From Sedimentisphaerales bacterium (GTDB taxonomy: Bacteria; Planctomycetota; Phycisphaerae; Sedimentisphaerales; SM23-30), in NCBI GenBank assembly GCA_016930855.1, contig JAFGFX010000388.1, positions 1 to 34,957 of the forward strand: a DNA stretch of 34,957 nucleotides, read 5' to 3'. Below, piece by piece: positions 11,392-19,864 of this stretch. A program made the translations under genes and the position numbers. Position 1 is the first letter of the stretch; every line of letters starts with the position of its first letter. The notes beneath the pieces were generated by a model. The model made no database searches. It worked only from the letters and a program-made list of their open reading frames with translations, and was not told the DNA's origin.

Positions 11392-12198
11392 TTACTCGTA
11401 GGTCAGGGCGGTCAAGAGGGCCTGGCCGTATAGCCGCCAGAGGGTCTGGGTGTCCTGCTGGGAGGCCGCGGACGGCATCTCCATGGTCACCACTGCTATC
11501 CCCAGATCGTCCCCGGCATAGGCGCCCAGCGAGCCGGGAAAGGTCCGCAGCTTCCGCACCGGCAGGGGGCATACCTGCGCCATTCGCCGGGCGAGGTCCT
11601 CCGCCGGGCCGTCGTAATCCATGCAGTTCAAAGGCTGATGCAGGGTGATGACGCGTTCGGGCCGATAGGTCAGCAGCAGCCGGTTCAGGTAACGGCTCTC
11701 CGGCTCCGACAGGGCGGCCGACCCCGAACGCGAGCCCGGCCGGAAGTTCGCGGAAGGGAAATTGCGGTTCAGATCGACGCCGTGGACGTTGGTTCGCCGG
11801 TTCCGGTCGAATCCGTCCGGATTGGCGCAGGGAACGACAACCACCTTCCAGCCGGTCAGAAACTCGGGGTGGTCCGGCAGGTACCGCAGCAGCTCATTTA
11901 AGAGATGCACGCCGGCCGGTTCGTTGCCGTGGATGGTACTTAGAAACAGGATGACCCGGCGGCCCTGCCCCAACACGTGGGTCGCGATCGGGGCGCCTTC
12001 CACCGAGACGGCCGACGAACTGGCGGCCGGCTGCCTGACGGCCGGTGCGGCAACGGGAGCCACGCGGGGCTTCGGCACGCCGGTCGATCGCGAGGCCGTA
12101 CCGGCACAGCCGCCGGCCGCCAGAATCAGCAATCCCAACAATGCCCCCGCGGCTCGCCTCCGGCCGGTCAGCTCGTGGTGTCTGATCCAGATGTCCAT
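11392..12198 (-). CDS. M14-family zinc amidase/carboxypeptidase-like lipoprotein (MpaA-like)
   Basis: A 268-residue protein. The N-terminus has a twin-arginine-like basic stretch, a hydrophobic core and a cysteine at residue 31 (LAAGGC), which suggests a lipoprotein or exported form. The catalytic domain shows zinc ligands in 'STIHGNEP' (H90, E93) and 'ITLHQP' (H187), the 'GVDLNRNFPS' substrate arginine motif and a likely catalytic glutamate in 'VVTMEMPSA' (E240). This pattern matches the MpaA/succinylglutamate-desuccinylase branch of M14, which removes murein peptides or deacylates amino acids. The start at ATG 12198 has GGAGG five bases upstream. Why it sits within a terpenoid locus is unknown. 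Confidence 0.8.
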   Translation of the reverse strand: MDIWIRHHELTGRRRAAGALLGLLILAAGGCAGTASRSTGVPKPRVAPVAAPAVRQPAASSSAVSVEGAPIATHVLGQGRRVILFLSTIHGNEPAGVHLLNELLRYLPDHPEFLTGWKVVVVPCANPDGFDRNRRTNVHGVDLNRNFPSANFRPGSRSGSAALSEPESRYLNRLLLTYRPERVITLHQPLNCMDYDGPAEDLARRMAQVCPLPVRKLRTFPGSLGAYAGDDLGIAVVTMEMPSAASQQDTQTLWRLYGQALLTALTYE

Positions 12199-12269
12199 CG
12201 CGTCCTCCGTGCCTTCCTCTGTCATCCAATGACACAACGCCGCCGGGCCACTTAGGGCACGTCGTCCCG

Positions 12270-12298
12270 GTTAGCGACAGGATGGTCATTCTCGTCAA
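12270..12298 (-). promoter_or_regulatory. possible sigma70-type promoter of the amidase-cyclase pair
   Basis: On the minus strand TTGACG (12293-12298) is followed 17 bases later by GCTAAC (12270-12275), 72 bases before the start codon at 12198. The -35 fits well; the -10 matches at only three of six bases. A GC hairpin CCCCG-CGC-CGGGG (12356-12368) lies just upstream and could end the preceding unit. Confidence 0.3.
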
Positions 12299-12461
12299 GG
12301 TGTATAATAACTCACGGGAATATTGCTGCCCTTTGTCCAAATTTTTATAGGAGAACCCCGCGCCGGGGGAAAGGAAAAAATGCCTCGCTCGTCATAAAAA
12401 CATATGATGCGATCACTTTTCCCAGACGGTTCGGATTGGGTCTTCGGATCAGGTAGGACAT

Positions 12462-13346
12462 TCAGGCCAGATGACCGATTGCCAGTACGCCGTAGAAGGT
12501 GTATTCGGCATCCAGGATCGGATCGGCCCAGTGGCCGTGGAAGCCCCCCCGCGGATTCCACAGGCTGTGGATATAATCCAGGGACGCCTCCCGCAGCGAT
12601 TGCAGGCAAACGCCCCGCTCGGCCAGGGCATGCAGGGCCGTGGCCGTGGACAGCAGATCGGGCACGGGTGCGGTTTCGGTGGCGTAAAAGCCGCTCTGGC
12701 CGTCGCCGCGGGCCCGCAGCCAGTCGATCGTCTCGGGGCAAACCGGCTGCTGCGCCTCATGCAGCAGGATCACCGCCGCCGCCGTGGTCGGCGTGGTGCC
12801 GGCCGGCAGGTTCGGCTGGTTGGCGAAGCCGCCGTCAGGACGCCGGCAGGATTGGACGAAACGGATGGTATCTGCCTGCGGCGGGATCGGAGGGGAAAGA
12901 CACTGACGGGCATACAGGGCCATGAAGCTGCCGTAGACGCTTGGCCCATCATCGGCGCGGTCCAGACGATACCCACCCCCGGAATCGTAGAACGCGCCAA
13001 GCCGCTCATCCGCCAATTTATCCGCCAGGAGAGCCGCTCCGTCCGCGCCCAGCAGTTTCGCACAGCGGATCCAACTGGCCAGGTGCACCAAATCCAGGCC
13101 GCTTGGATCGACGCACTCCGCCAGATACCCGAGAAGGCGGCCGGCATCCGGCGGCGCAGACAGGCCCGCCAGGGTTTCGGCGGCAAAGGCGGTATAATAC
13201 AGATCGCTCGTGGTGCTGCGGCCGCGAAAGCCCCCGTCGTCAATTTGCAGATCGGCCAGAAAGGCGATGATCCGATCCACCGTCTTACGGGGCAGATACC
13301 GGCCGGCCGCCTGAATCGCCTGGTCCATCGTTTGCCTGATAGTCAT
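12462..13346 (-). CDS. prenyltransferase/terpene-cyclase-barrel protein (geranylgeranyltransferase-beta-like)
   Basis: A 294-residue all-helical repeat protein. Motifs such as 'LQIDDGGFRGRSTTSDLYYTAFA' (in parts, near 33-55), 'CRRPDGGFANQPNLP' (167-181) and 'NPRGGFHGHWADP' (264-276) are the 'DGGF' repeats of protein prenyltransferase beta subunits and squalene oxidase repeats. The zinc ligands of true protein prenyltransferases appear to be missing: the 'PDxC' position reads 'PDLL' (230-232) and the 'FHT' position reads 'EYT' (281-283). A zinc-dependent protein prenyltransferase is therefore unlikely; it may bind or cyclise an isoprenoid. The start overlaps the 3' end of the upstream synthase by 62 bases; ATG 13328 is an alternative. 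Confidence 0.75.
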   Translation of the reverse strand: MTIRQTMDQAIQAAGRYLPRKTVDRIIAFLADLQIDDGGFRGRSTTSDLYYTAFAAETLAGLSAPPDAGRLLGYLAECVDPSGLDLVHLASWIRCAKLLGADGAALLADKLADERLGAFYDSGGGYRLDRADDGPSVYGSFMALYARQCLSPPIPPQADTIRFVQSCRRPDGGFANQPNLPAGTTPTTAAAVILLHEAQQPVCPETIDWLRARGDGQSGFYATETAPVPDLLSTATALHALAERGVCLQSLREASLDYIHSLWNPRGGFHGHWADPILDAEYTFYGVLAIGHLA

Positions 13347-15093
13347 TGCAACAGCCCATGACCGGGACGTCCTGGAAGATCTTGCCGATCACCCGGCGGA
13401 GCATGCTCTTTAAAACAGGATTGTCCAGGCCGCTCAGGGTGCCGATGGCCTGATCCTGGTAGCCAGCCAGCAATTCCGCGGCCAGTTCATCCACCTGGTA
13501 GGTGTGCAGTAAGCGGCGTATCGCCGCGGCGCTCGAGCCGGCCGGTTCCGTATCCTGCCAGAGCCGCCGCAGGAGCAACTTGTCTGGTTCATCGGCCAGC
13601 TCATAGGCCAGGGACGCCAGCAGCGAAGGACCGAGAATCCGCCGCAGTCCCTGCGGATCCCCGGCGTCGGCGGATTGATCCGACCGGTCGAGTCCCTCGG
13701 CGTCCTGCAGATCGTCGCGGATCTGATAGGCGACGCCCAGCGCCTCGCTGTATCGGGATAGGACCGCCTGAAGGGGGCCATCGGCGCCAGCGGCGGCGGC
13801 GCCCAGGCAGAGGGCCACCTCGAAGGCCGGGGCGGTCTTCTGCCGGAAGATCTCACAGACCTGATCGGCCGAGAGCGGTTCGCGATGGCGCAGCCAGTAC
13901 AGCTCCGCCCCTTGACCGAAACACAACGTACGGTGGCCCCGGGCGGCGATGGTGAGCATCTCGGTGATCCGCTCGGAGTCAAAGGGGGCCTCGCCGATGA
14001 GACGGTATCCCTCGCCCAGCAGGAAGTCCCCCACGTTCAGGGCCAATGGGACGCCGTATTCCTCGTGAAGGGTTTTTTGGCCGTAGCGGACCGGGTCGTT
14101 GTCCTCGATGTCGTCGTGGATCAGGGAGGCCTTGTGGAAGCATTCCACCGCCAGCAGCAGCGGCCGGATCGCCTCGACCAGGGGTTCGGCCGGATCCGGC
14201 TGCATGGCCTGATGGACGCAGGCGGTCAGAAACGGACGCCACCTCTTGCCGGAGCGGGCCAGCCATTCGCGGCCGATCCGCTCGGTCTCATTTTGCACCG
14301 GCCCCAGCGCCGCTTCCAGTGCCTCTAGGGTGAACCAACCGTCGATTTGCCGCCGCAGGGAGCGAAAATCTAGATTGGCGACGCCCTCGGAGCCGCTCAG
14401 ATGAATCGCGTCCCAGACCCAGTCCTGATCCACATCGGTCCGGCGGCATCCGTCCCGCAGCAGCGGAATGGCGATCCCGGGAATCGCCGCCGCCTCCATG
14501 TAGGGAAAGACCTTTTCCAGGACCGCCAGGCAACTGACCCCCACGACCGCCTCGATCTGGCCCGATTCAATGAGGGCCATCACCATGGGCGAGCCTTCCG
14601 CCACCATCACCACGTAACCGAGCGACTCGGCCTCGGCCTGTAGGTCGCAAATCAGACAGTTGCCGCAGCGGGCACACACTAGGCCGTATTCGTCGATCCG
14701 GCCCCGGCAGAGGGTCGGATGACGCAGGCACTGGGGCAACAGCAGCAAGCGCCGGGAAAAGGGTATCCCCGCCAGCCGGTCGCGCCAGACCTCGTTGTTC
14801 AGCAGTACCGCGGCATAGCGCAGGAAGCGGGGATCGAGCTTCTCCTTCTGCAGGACGTCCCGGGCGCCGCGGCGCAATTGCTCGGCCGACAGGGGCCCGA
14901 TCAGACGTTCCTGCCTGACGTATCGCTGTGCAGCCTGCCGCAACCGGTTCCGCTGCGTCTTGCGGTTGCAGATATCCGCCTGCACTGAACGTACCGATTG
15001 CAGGGCCACGGACAGGGAAGATGGTGCCGGCGATTTATCCATGCGCTCTTTGTAAACTCCTGTTCCCCGAAGGATTACCTCGTTATGTCTCAT
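13285..15093 (-). CDS. DUF116-polyprenyl synthase fusion protein
   Basis: A 602-residue two-domain protein. Residues about 110-230 match DUF116: cysteines C122, C129, C140, C143, C146 and C149 in '[10 protein letters not shown]' and '[10 protein letters not shown]', followed by '[14 protein letters not shown]' and '[13 protein letters not shown]'. This spacing is suited to an Fe-S or zinc site. Residues about 265-560 are an all-trans polyprenyl synthase: 'GKRWRP' (K283), first aspartate-rich motif 'DDIED' (327-331) and second 'DDLQD' (460-464), with 'RQKT' at 417-420. Both metal-binding motifs are intact, so an active chain elongation enzyme is expected. The ATG at 15093 overlaps the radical SAM stop by 11 bases; ATG 15042 is an alternative. 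Confidence 0.85.
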   Translation of the reverse strand: MRHNEVILRGTGVYKERMDKSPAPSSLSVALQSVRSVQADICNRKTQRNRLRQAAQRYVRQERLIGPLSAEQLRRGARDVLQKEKLDPRFLRYAAVLLNNEVWRDRLAGIPFSRRLLLLPQCLRHPTLCRGRIDEYGLVCARCGNCLICDLQAEAESLGYVVMVAEGSPMVMALIESGQIEAVVGVSCLAVLEKVFPYMEAAAIPGIAIPLLRDGCRRTDVDQDWVWDAIHLSGSEGVANLDFRSLRRQIDGWFTLEALEAALGPVQNETERIGREWLARSGKRWRPFLTACVHQAMQPDPAEPLVEAIRPLLLAVECFHKASLIHDDIEDNDPVRYGQKTLHEEYGVPLALNVGDFLLGEGYRLIGEAPFDSERITEMLTIAARGHRTLCFGQGAELYWLRHREPLSADQVCEIFRQKTAPAFEVALCLGAAAAGADGPLQAVLSRYSEALGVAYQIRDDLQDAEGLDRSDQSADAGDPQGLRRILGPSLLASLAYELADEPDKLLLRRLWQDTEPAGSSAAAIRRLLHTYQVDELAAELLAGYQDQAIGTLSGLDNPVLKSMLRRVIGKIFQDVPVMGCCNDYQANDGPGDSGGRPVSAP

Positions 15094-16861
15094 CCTGAGT
15101 CTGGTTTGCTGTCATCCTGGCGGCACAGGCCGCCAGCGGCGGATCGGAGTGCCGCGATCGAGACGCCGACGGATCCTGTCCCTTGGCATCGCTGGCCATA
15201 GGATGGAGCGGTTGGTCGTTATCCGCAGTCCGGGCGTCCGCGTCGGCCGCAAGCGGATCGGCCAGGGGTTCGCCGGCCAGGCGGTCAAACCGCTTTCGCC
15301 AGGAATGGATCTCGGTCTTGCCCAAAAGCCGCATGAGGACGCGCTTGGCCAGCGAGACGCCGCCGGCCCGCTGGTTGTCCCAAAACAGTTTCGGCACCCA
15401 GCGGAAATTGATCTCGTAACAGGTCGAATACAACTCGAGATGGTCGTGCCGGAAGCGGTCCATGCCGAAGCCCATCCCCTCTTGCACTTCCTCGCGGCGG
15501 TAGGGCTCGTAAAAGACCGGGAAGACGACCAGCGGGTGTTTCCGGCTGAGTTGGCGGACCAGTTGCAGGGTGCTTTGCACGTCGGCCGGGGTCTCGCCGG
15601 GCAGGCCCAGCACGATGCTGAGGACGGGGAAGAAGCCGCAGCGGTTCAGGCGATCGACGGTCTGGCGGACCATTTCGGACCAATCCTCCGGCCGGAAGGG
15701 GGCGATCTTGGCCCGGCTGGCGGCGGCGACGAGATGGCCGTTGGCGCTCTCGGCGCCCAGGTTGACCCAAAGGAACCGGCTGGGTTTTCGCCAGGTGAGC
15801 AGCGTACGGATCTCGCGGAGCTGTTCGTCGGTCAACTGCAAGACCGAGGAGACGTTGGCATGGTCGATCTGCATGAAGGAAAGACCGCGGATCCGCCGCA
15901 TCTCGCTGAGCAGGGCATGCAACGGCTCGTATTGGATCCGGACGCCGTCGCTGCCGTAGCGGAAGAAGTCCTCGCTGCCGCTGACGACGTTGGTGATCCC
16001 CGCGGCCAGGTTGGTCTCGATATCGGACAGGATCGTCTCGGTTGGTAGGTGCACCATGGGCTTGGTGGAAACCGTGCAGAAACGACACCCCCTGCCGCAC
16101 CCGCGGGACAGTTCAATGATGCCCATCAGGGACGCTCCCTTAATGGGACAGATCTTGCCGGCGGCCGTGCCGGCTTCCGACAGATGCGCCGGCGGCTGGG
16201 TGCCCTCCAGGATATCCCCGAACAACCGGACGCCGGCCGCCTCACTATAGCCCTCGAATACGGTATCGATCCGGTGGCGCCGGGTGCTCTCGGGGTCGGC
16301 GGCCCATTGCCAGGCGCCGGCGCCGCCGGCGACGACGCGAAAGCCGAAACGCTGCTTGGCCCGGCCGATTTGCTGCATCATCCGCTCGGTCCAGACCTTG
16401 GTATAGAGCTCGCCCTTCCAGAAGTTCTTCGTGGTGGTGTTGCTCATCCCCCGGCCCAGCGGGTCGCTGCTGCTGACGGCGACGATCCGGGTCCAGGGCC
16501 CCAGCAGGGAATCCAGCCGTTCCGGCGTCGTACAGACGACCTGGTCCGCCTCCAGACCAAGATGATCGATGAGGGCGGCCTCCAGGCGGCGAAGGCCCAG
16601 TGTCGCCGCGCGGGCCCGGCCGTACCGGTCCGTTTTCAATCGCGGAGACACCAGGCGGCGCATCACCGGTTCGGGCACCTGCGTGGTCTGCATGGTGGCG
16701 AAAATGCCCTCGAAGAGGATCTTGTAGCGGGCACTCAGGGTGCGGTCGGCCACCAGCACGACCGCCGGACGCGATGTTGGATTTTTTACGATGGCAACGA
16801 TCTCCTCTGGGACCGGGATACAAACACTAGCTCGCCCCGCGATCGGAACAACAAGACGCAT
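15083..16861 (-). CDS. radical SAM enzyme
   Basis: A 592-residue protein. The [4Fe-4S]/SAM motif 'CGRGCRFC' lies at residues 255-262, followed by the SAM-binding barrel. About 240 residues precede it with a Rossmann-like organisation ('[10 protein letters not shown]', '[12 protein letters not shown]'), like the N-terminal domain of the B12-binding-type radical SAM proteins; no clear DxHxxG cobalamin motif is seen. The last 60 residues are Asp/Ala/Ser-rich and probably disordered. The ATG at 16861 has GAGGGGG four bases upstream and overlaps the ferredoxin gene by 35 bases, so coupling is likely. Adjacent to a prenyl synthase and a cyclase, modification of an isoprenoid is plausible, but the substrate is unknown. 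Confidence 0.85.
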   Translation of the reverse strand: MRLVVPIAGRASVCIPVPEEIVAIVKNPTSRPAVVLVADRTLSARYKILFEGIFATMQTTQVPEPVMRRLVSPRLKTDRYGRARAATLGLRRLEAALIDHLGLEADQVVCTTPERLDSLLGPWTRIVAVSSSDPLGRGMSNTTTKNFWKGELYTKVWTERMMQQIGRAKQRFGFRVVAGGAGAWQWAADPESTRRHRIDTVFEGYSEAAGVRLFGDILEGTQPPAHLSEAGTAAGKICPIKGASLMGIIELSRGCGRGCRFCTVSTKPMVHLPTETILSDIETNLAAGITNVVSGSEDFFRYGSDGVRIQYEPLHALLSEMRRIRGLSFMQIDHANVSSVLQLTDEQLREIRTLLTWRKPSRFLWVNLGAESANGHLVAAASRAKIAPFRPEDWSEMVRQTVDRLNRCGFFPVLSIVLGLPGETPADVQSTLQLVRQLSRKHPLVVFPVFYEPYRREEVQEGMGFGMDRFRHDHLELYSTCYEINFRWVPKLFWDNQRAGGVSLAKRVLMRLLGKTEIHSWRKRFDRLAGEPLADPLAADADARTADNDQPLHPMASDAKGQDPSASRSRHSDPPLAACAARMTANQTQDET

Positions 16862-17831
16862 CGTCCCCCTCGTCGCAGTCGCACTGGCAATCGCAGGGGC
16901 CGCCGCCGCACCGAGAAGACGAATCGGCTGCGGTTTCCGGCGTCGTCGCCGCCGGCGTGGCCGAACCGGACACCGACCGCTCGGTCGAACAACCGCCGGA
17001 CGGCTTTGTCGGGCAGGACCCGCAAGAGCAGGGACCAGAATCCACTCTATCGGAGGGGGTGTCGGTTGTTTCATCCGGTACGGCAAACCGCCCGCTGGCC
17101 GCCGCTATGCCCCTTTGACGCAGGGCGGCATAGATGTCGGTCTGTTTGATCCGGTCCACCTCGACGGCGAGATCCTTCCTCTGCTCATCCGCCGCCGTGA
17201 CCGGCGACCCGTTGATGGGCGCATGTGCCTCCTTGGGGAAGATGATCGCCACTTCCGGGCAGATCCGGGCGCAGGCCGGACAGTTGGTCTTGCAGTTTTC
17301 CGGCCGGGCCACCTCGACGCGCCCCTGGGCATCCAGGGCGAACACGCCGAAGAGACAAAAATTCATACACTGCTTGCATTGCCGGCAGCGATCGTAATCC
17401 AGCACGGGAAACCACGCTGTCCAGTCGTCCGCCCGCTCCCAGCGGAGATGACGATCATGTTGATGTCGTTGCGGTTCGCCCGATCCGGCGGCGGGAGCAG
17501 AGCGGGCCATTTCGGCCTGCAAAAGCTGGACCGCATCCTCGGGCGATTCGCTGCGCAGATTGATCACCCGCAGCGCGTCGGGCATCCCGACGCCCGCCCG
17601 CCCCAGCAGCCAGCGAATGGTGCGGGGGAAACAAGCCAGCAGGATCGTATCCGGCGTGATGATCTCGGGTAGCCGCCGGTCCCGCCGGGCCGCCAATCCG
17701 CACAGGTCCGCCACCTCCAGCCAGTCGACCGGGGATGCCTCCAGCAGGTCCAGGACGGCCTGCCGGGTTTGCTCCGGCGCCAACTGGGGATAATCACAAC
17801 GACAATAGATGATCCGGGGTAGGGCGTTCAA
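16827..17831 (-). CDS. 2[4Fe-4S] ferredoxin protein with cysteine-rich C-terminal tail
   Basis: A 334-residue protein in three parts. Residues 1-105 form an alpha/beta domain opening with '[11 protein letters not shown]', of unrecognised family. Residues 145-200 hold two cluster motifs: C149-x2-C152-x2-C155-x3-C159 and C180-x3-C184-x2-C187-x3-C191. Residues 265-334 are a low-complexity Ser/Thr/Gly/Asp tail with eleven cysteines, including 'CSCGSC' and 'CDCQCDCDE'. The start is TTG at 17831 with AGGAAG about seven bases upstream. It is the first gene of the locus and could pass electrons to the radical SAM enzyme downstream. The tail might bind metal. Confidence 0.8.
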   Translation of the reverse strand: MNALPRIIYCRCDYPQLAPEQTRQAVLDLLEASPVDWLEVADLCGLAARRDRRLPEIITPDTILLACFPRTIRWLLGRAGVGMPDALRVINLRSESPEDAVQLLQAEMARSAPAAGSGEPQRHQHDRHLRWERADDWTAWFPVLDYDRCRQCKQCMNFCLFGVFALDAQGRVEVARPENCKTNCPACARICPEVAIIFPKEAHAPINGSPVTAADEQRKDLAVEVDRIKQTDIYAALRQRGIAAASGRFAVPDETTDTPSDRVDSGPCSCGSCPTKPSGGCSTERSVSGSATPAATTPETAADSSSRCGGGPCDCQCDCDEGDDASCCSDRGAS

Positions 17832-17911
17832 ATAAGCACTTCCTTGTCAGGGCCAAACAGCCGGCCGAACGCGATATATGCCTTTGCCGCGATTCCGCAT
17901 TTGCCTTCATT

Positions 17912-19183
17912 TTATTTGACGCCCTTGGCATCGATGCAGACCAGATGCCCGCGGGCGTTGCGGGCGTAGATCCGGCCGTTGGCCAGGACCGGCGCCGTCC
18001 AGCATTTGCCGGAGAGAACCTGGGCCTGCCGCAGCGGTTTGTAGCCGGCCGGCGCGGCCTCGGCGATCACCAGCGTACCACTTTCGCCGAGGATAATCAA
18101 CTTGCCGTCGGCCGCGATCAGGGAGCCGGTTCCCAGTCCCTTGTGCTCCCAGGCCGTCTGGCCGTTGCCAAAACGGATGCATTTGAGAACCCCGTCGCCG
18201 CCGACCTGGCCGTCGAAGCCGTAGAGGTTCTCCTGCCAGAGGACGCAGCTGTTGACCTGGTTCCTCATATCCTTGTTTTTCCAGAGCGGGCGGCATTCGC
18301 CGGGCTGGTTTTGCAGCAATGCGGCGCCGGTGCCGTAGCCGGAGGAGATGAACACCCGATCGCCCTGAAAGATCGGATCGGCGGAATTGATGTCATACGA
18401 TGTCTTCCAGGGGAACCGGCTCAGGACCTCACCGGAGGCAATATCGACCGTGAGGAATTGGCGATCGATAAAGAGGGCCATGGCCTCCCGGCCGCCGGTG
18501 GTACAGAGAACCGGCGTGGAATAACCGGCGCCCTTCTCGTCGGATTTCCAGAGGGTCTTGCCGGAACGCTTATCCAGGGCACAGCCGTTCGCGCCGATGT
18601 TCAGCAGCACCCGATCGCCGGCAATGCGGGCCGAGCCGGCGAAATTCCAGGTCGGCGGCTTCATGCCCTCCTCCTTCTGCAGGTCGCGGGACCAGACGGG
18701 CTTGCCCGTGGTCGCGTCCAGGCAATGGATTTGGCCGGCCTTGCTGACGGTATACACGCGATTATTCTCGACGGTCGGCGTCGCGCACGGCCCGCCCTCG
18801 TAGTTGCGGGGGATCAGCGGGCAGGCATAGTCGTATTTCCAGAGTTCCCTGCCGGTCTGGGCGTCGAGGCAGTAGATGATATCCCGCTGGTCGGCGTCCT
18901 TGTCGCCGGTGGCCGTGTTGCCCATGGTATAGACCTTGTTCTGCCAGACGGCGATGGAGGAAAATCCGGTGCCGACCTGGTGATCCCAGAGCTGCCGCGG
19001 GCCCGCAGCGGGCCATTCGCCCAGCCAATCGGTCTCGGGCGAGATCCCGTTGTGATCGGGTCCCCTCCAATGGGGCCAATCGGCCCCGGCGGCCGTCAGG
19101 CCGATGGCCAGGACGAACAGTCCGGCCAGGGCCATCCAATGGGTGAATCCAAATCGGTCTCGACGGTGAGTGCCTTGCATCAT
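17912..19183 (-). CDS. secreted PQQ-type beta-propeller protein
   Basis: A 423-residue protein with an N-terminal signal peptide (hydrophobic core 'MALAGLFVLAIGLTAAG', residues 17-33), then 'DWPHWRGPDHNGIS', a start common in planctomycete beta-propellers. Repeated blades are seen as 'YCLDAQTGRELWKYD', 'HCLDATTGKPVWSRD', 'CALDKRSGKTLWKSD' and later 'VCIDAKG'. These are PQQ-like/BamB-like blades; such proteins need not bind PQQ and no dehydrogenase active site is seen. An AGGAG lies five bases before the ATG at 19183. It probably acts in the periplasm; its role is not known. It sits alone between the ferredoxin gene and a 681-bp gap. Confidence 0.85.
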   Translation of the reverse strand: MMQGTHRRDRFGFTHWMALAGLFVLAIGLTAAGADWPHWRGPDHNGISPETDWLGEWPAAGPRQLWDHQVGTGFSSIAVWQNKVYTMGNTATGDKDADQRDIIYCLDAQTGRELWKYDYACPLIPRNYEGGPCATPTVENNRVYTVSKAGQIHCLDATTGKPVWSRDLQKEEGMKPPTWNFAGSARIAGDRVLLNIGANGCALDKRSGKTLWKSDEKGAGYSTPVLCTTGGREAMALFIDRQFLTVDIASGEVLSRFPWKTSYDINSADPIFQGDRVFISSGYGTGAALLQNQPGECRPLWKNKDMRNQVNSCVLWQENLYGFDGQVGGDGVLKCIRFGNGQTAWEHKGLGTGSLIAADGKLIILGESGTLVIAEAAPAGYKPLRQAQVLSGKCWTAPVLANGRIYARNARGHLVCIDAKGVK

Positions 19184-19864
19184 GGTTTCTCCTGGTTTTG
19201 CTGACAGTTTCCCTTCGGGATTGTCCTGGTTTGTCTGGCTCGATCAGTCCGCTACCGGCCGCGCCTGGCAGATGTTGGACCGGCAAACCCCCCTGCTGAT
19301 TCTCACATAGATTGAGACTGGATGACGTATAACCCACATTTCACCATCGGTTTTGCGGAGTGGAAGTATAAACCTTTTGACATCATCAGGTTACGATGTC
19401 GAACGGTACTTCCCCTGGGATGACGGTCTGTTTTGAGCGCGATTGTTTTTTCGCCTTCGAGGCCGCAGGCCCTATTTTCCGCAGGCATATATGTTTTATA
19501 TTTGTCGAGGATAGATAGGGCTGAGAACGAAGAAGGCGGGAAATACCGGCCGCTCAAAACCAAAAGCGGGGGTGAAATGTGGGTTAAGGTTGGAAGCATT
19601 TTTCTCGGTTCCTTCGGCACGCTTTGTCATTTTATATCCGATTTCGCCTCGCAAGTCAAATCGATTCGGCAGGCACAGCAGGGGCGCCTGCAAGGAAGAT
19701 CGGCGCAACTGATTATTTTACAGGAAGTTAAATAGAACGCTCCTGAAGAGTTCGAGCAATCCCCCGCATTTATACCTGCCGGATAGACCAGCCGCTACCC
19801 GGAATTGGCGCGGAGACCCCCCCTCCGGCAAAGCCACCGGCCCGGTCGGCGGGCGACCGAGCCG
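19184..19864. other. 681-bp gene-free region with a MITE-like element and hairpins
   Basis: No convincing gene is seen. It holds the inverted-repeat element at 19330-19586, a nested inverted repeat (GTTTTGAGCG at 19430-19439 and its complement at 19551-19560), and a GCAGGC/GCCTGC stem at 19669-19691. Base composition is visibly less GC-rich than in the flanking genes. Confidence 0.7.
19330..19586. mobile_element. MITE-like element with 26-bp terminal inverted repeats
   Basis: The left end TAACCCACATTTCACC (19330-19345) recurs as its exact complement at 19571-19586. Extending inward, 23 of 26 positions match (19330-19355 against 19561-19586). The element is 257 bp, carries no convincing transposase and is less GC-rich than its surroundings. 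Both ends read TA, which fits either an end sequence or a TA target duplication of the Tc1/mariner-IS630 type. Family assignment is uncertain. Confidence 0.65.

Noticed and set aside
17912-19183. PQQ-dependent alcohol dehydrogenase
   Set aside because: The blades fit the fold, but no dehydrogenase active-site aspartate or disulfide pattern could be identified and the protein is shorter than those enzymes.
19433-19735. A 100-codon plus-strand frame with a TTG start in the gap containing the inverted-repeat element
   Set aside because: No family features, no ribosome binding site, and it crosses the right end of the MITE-like element.
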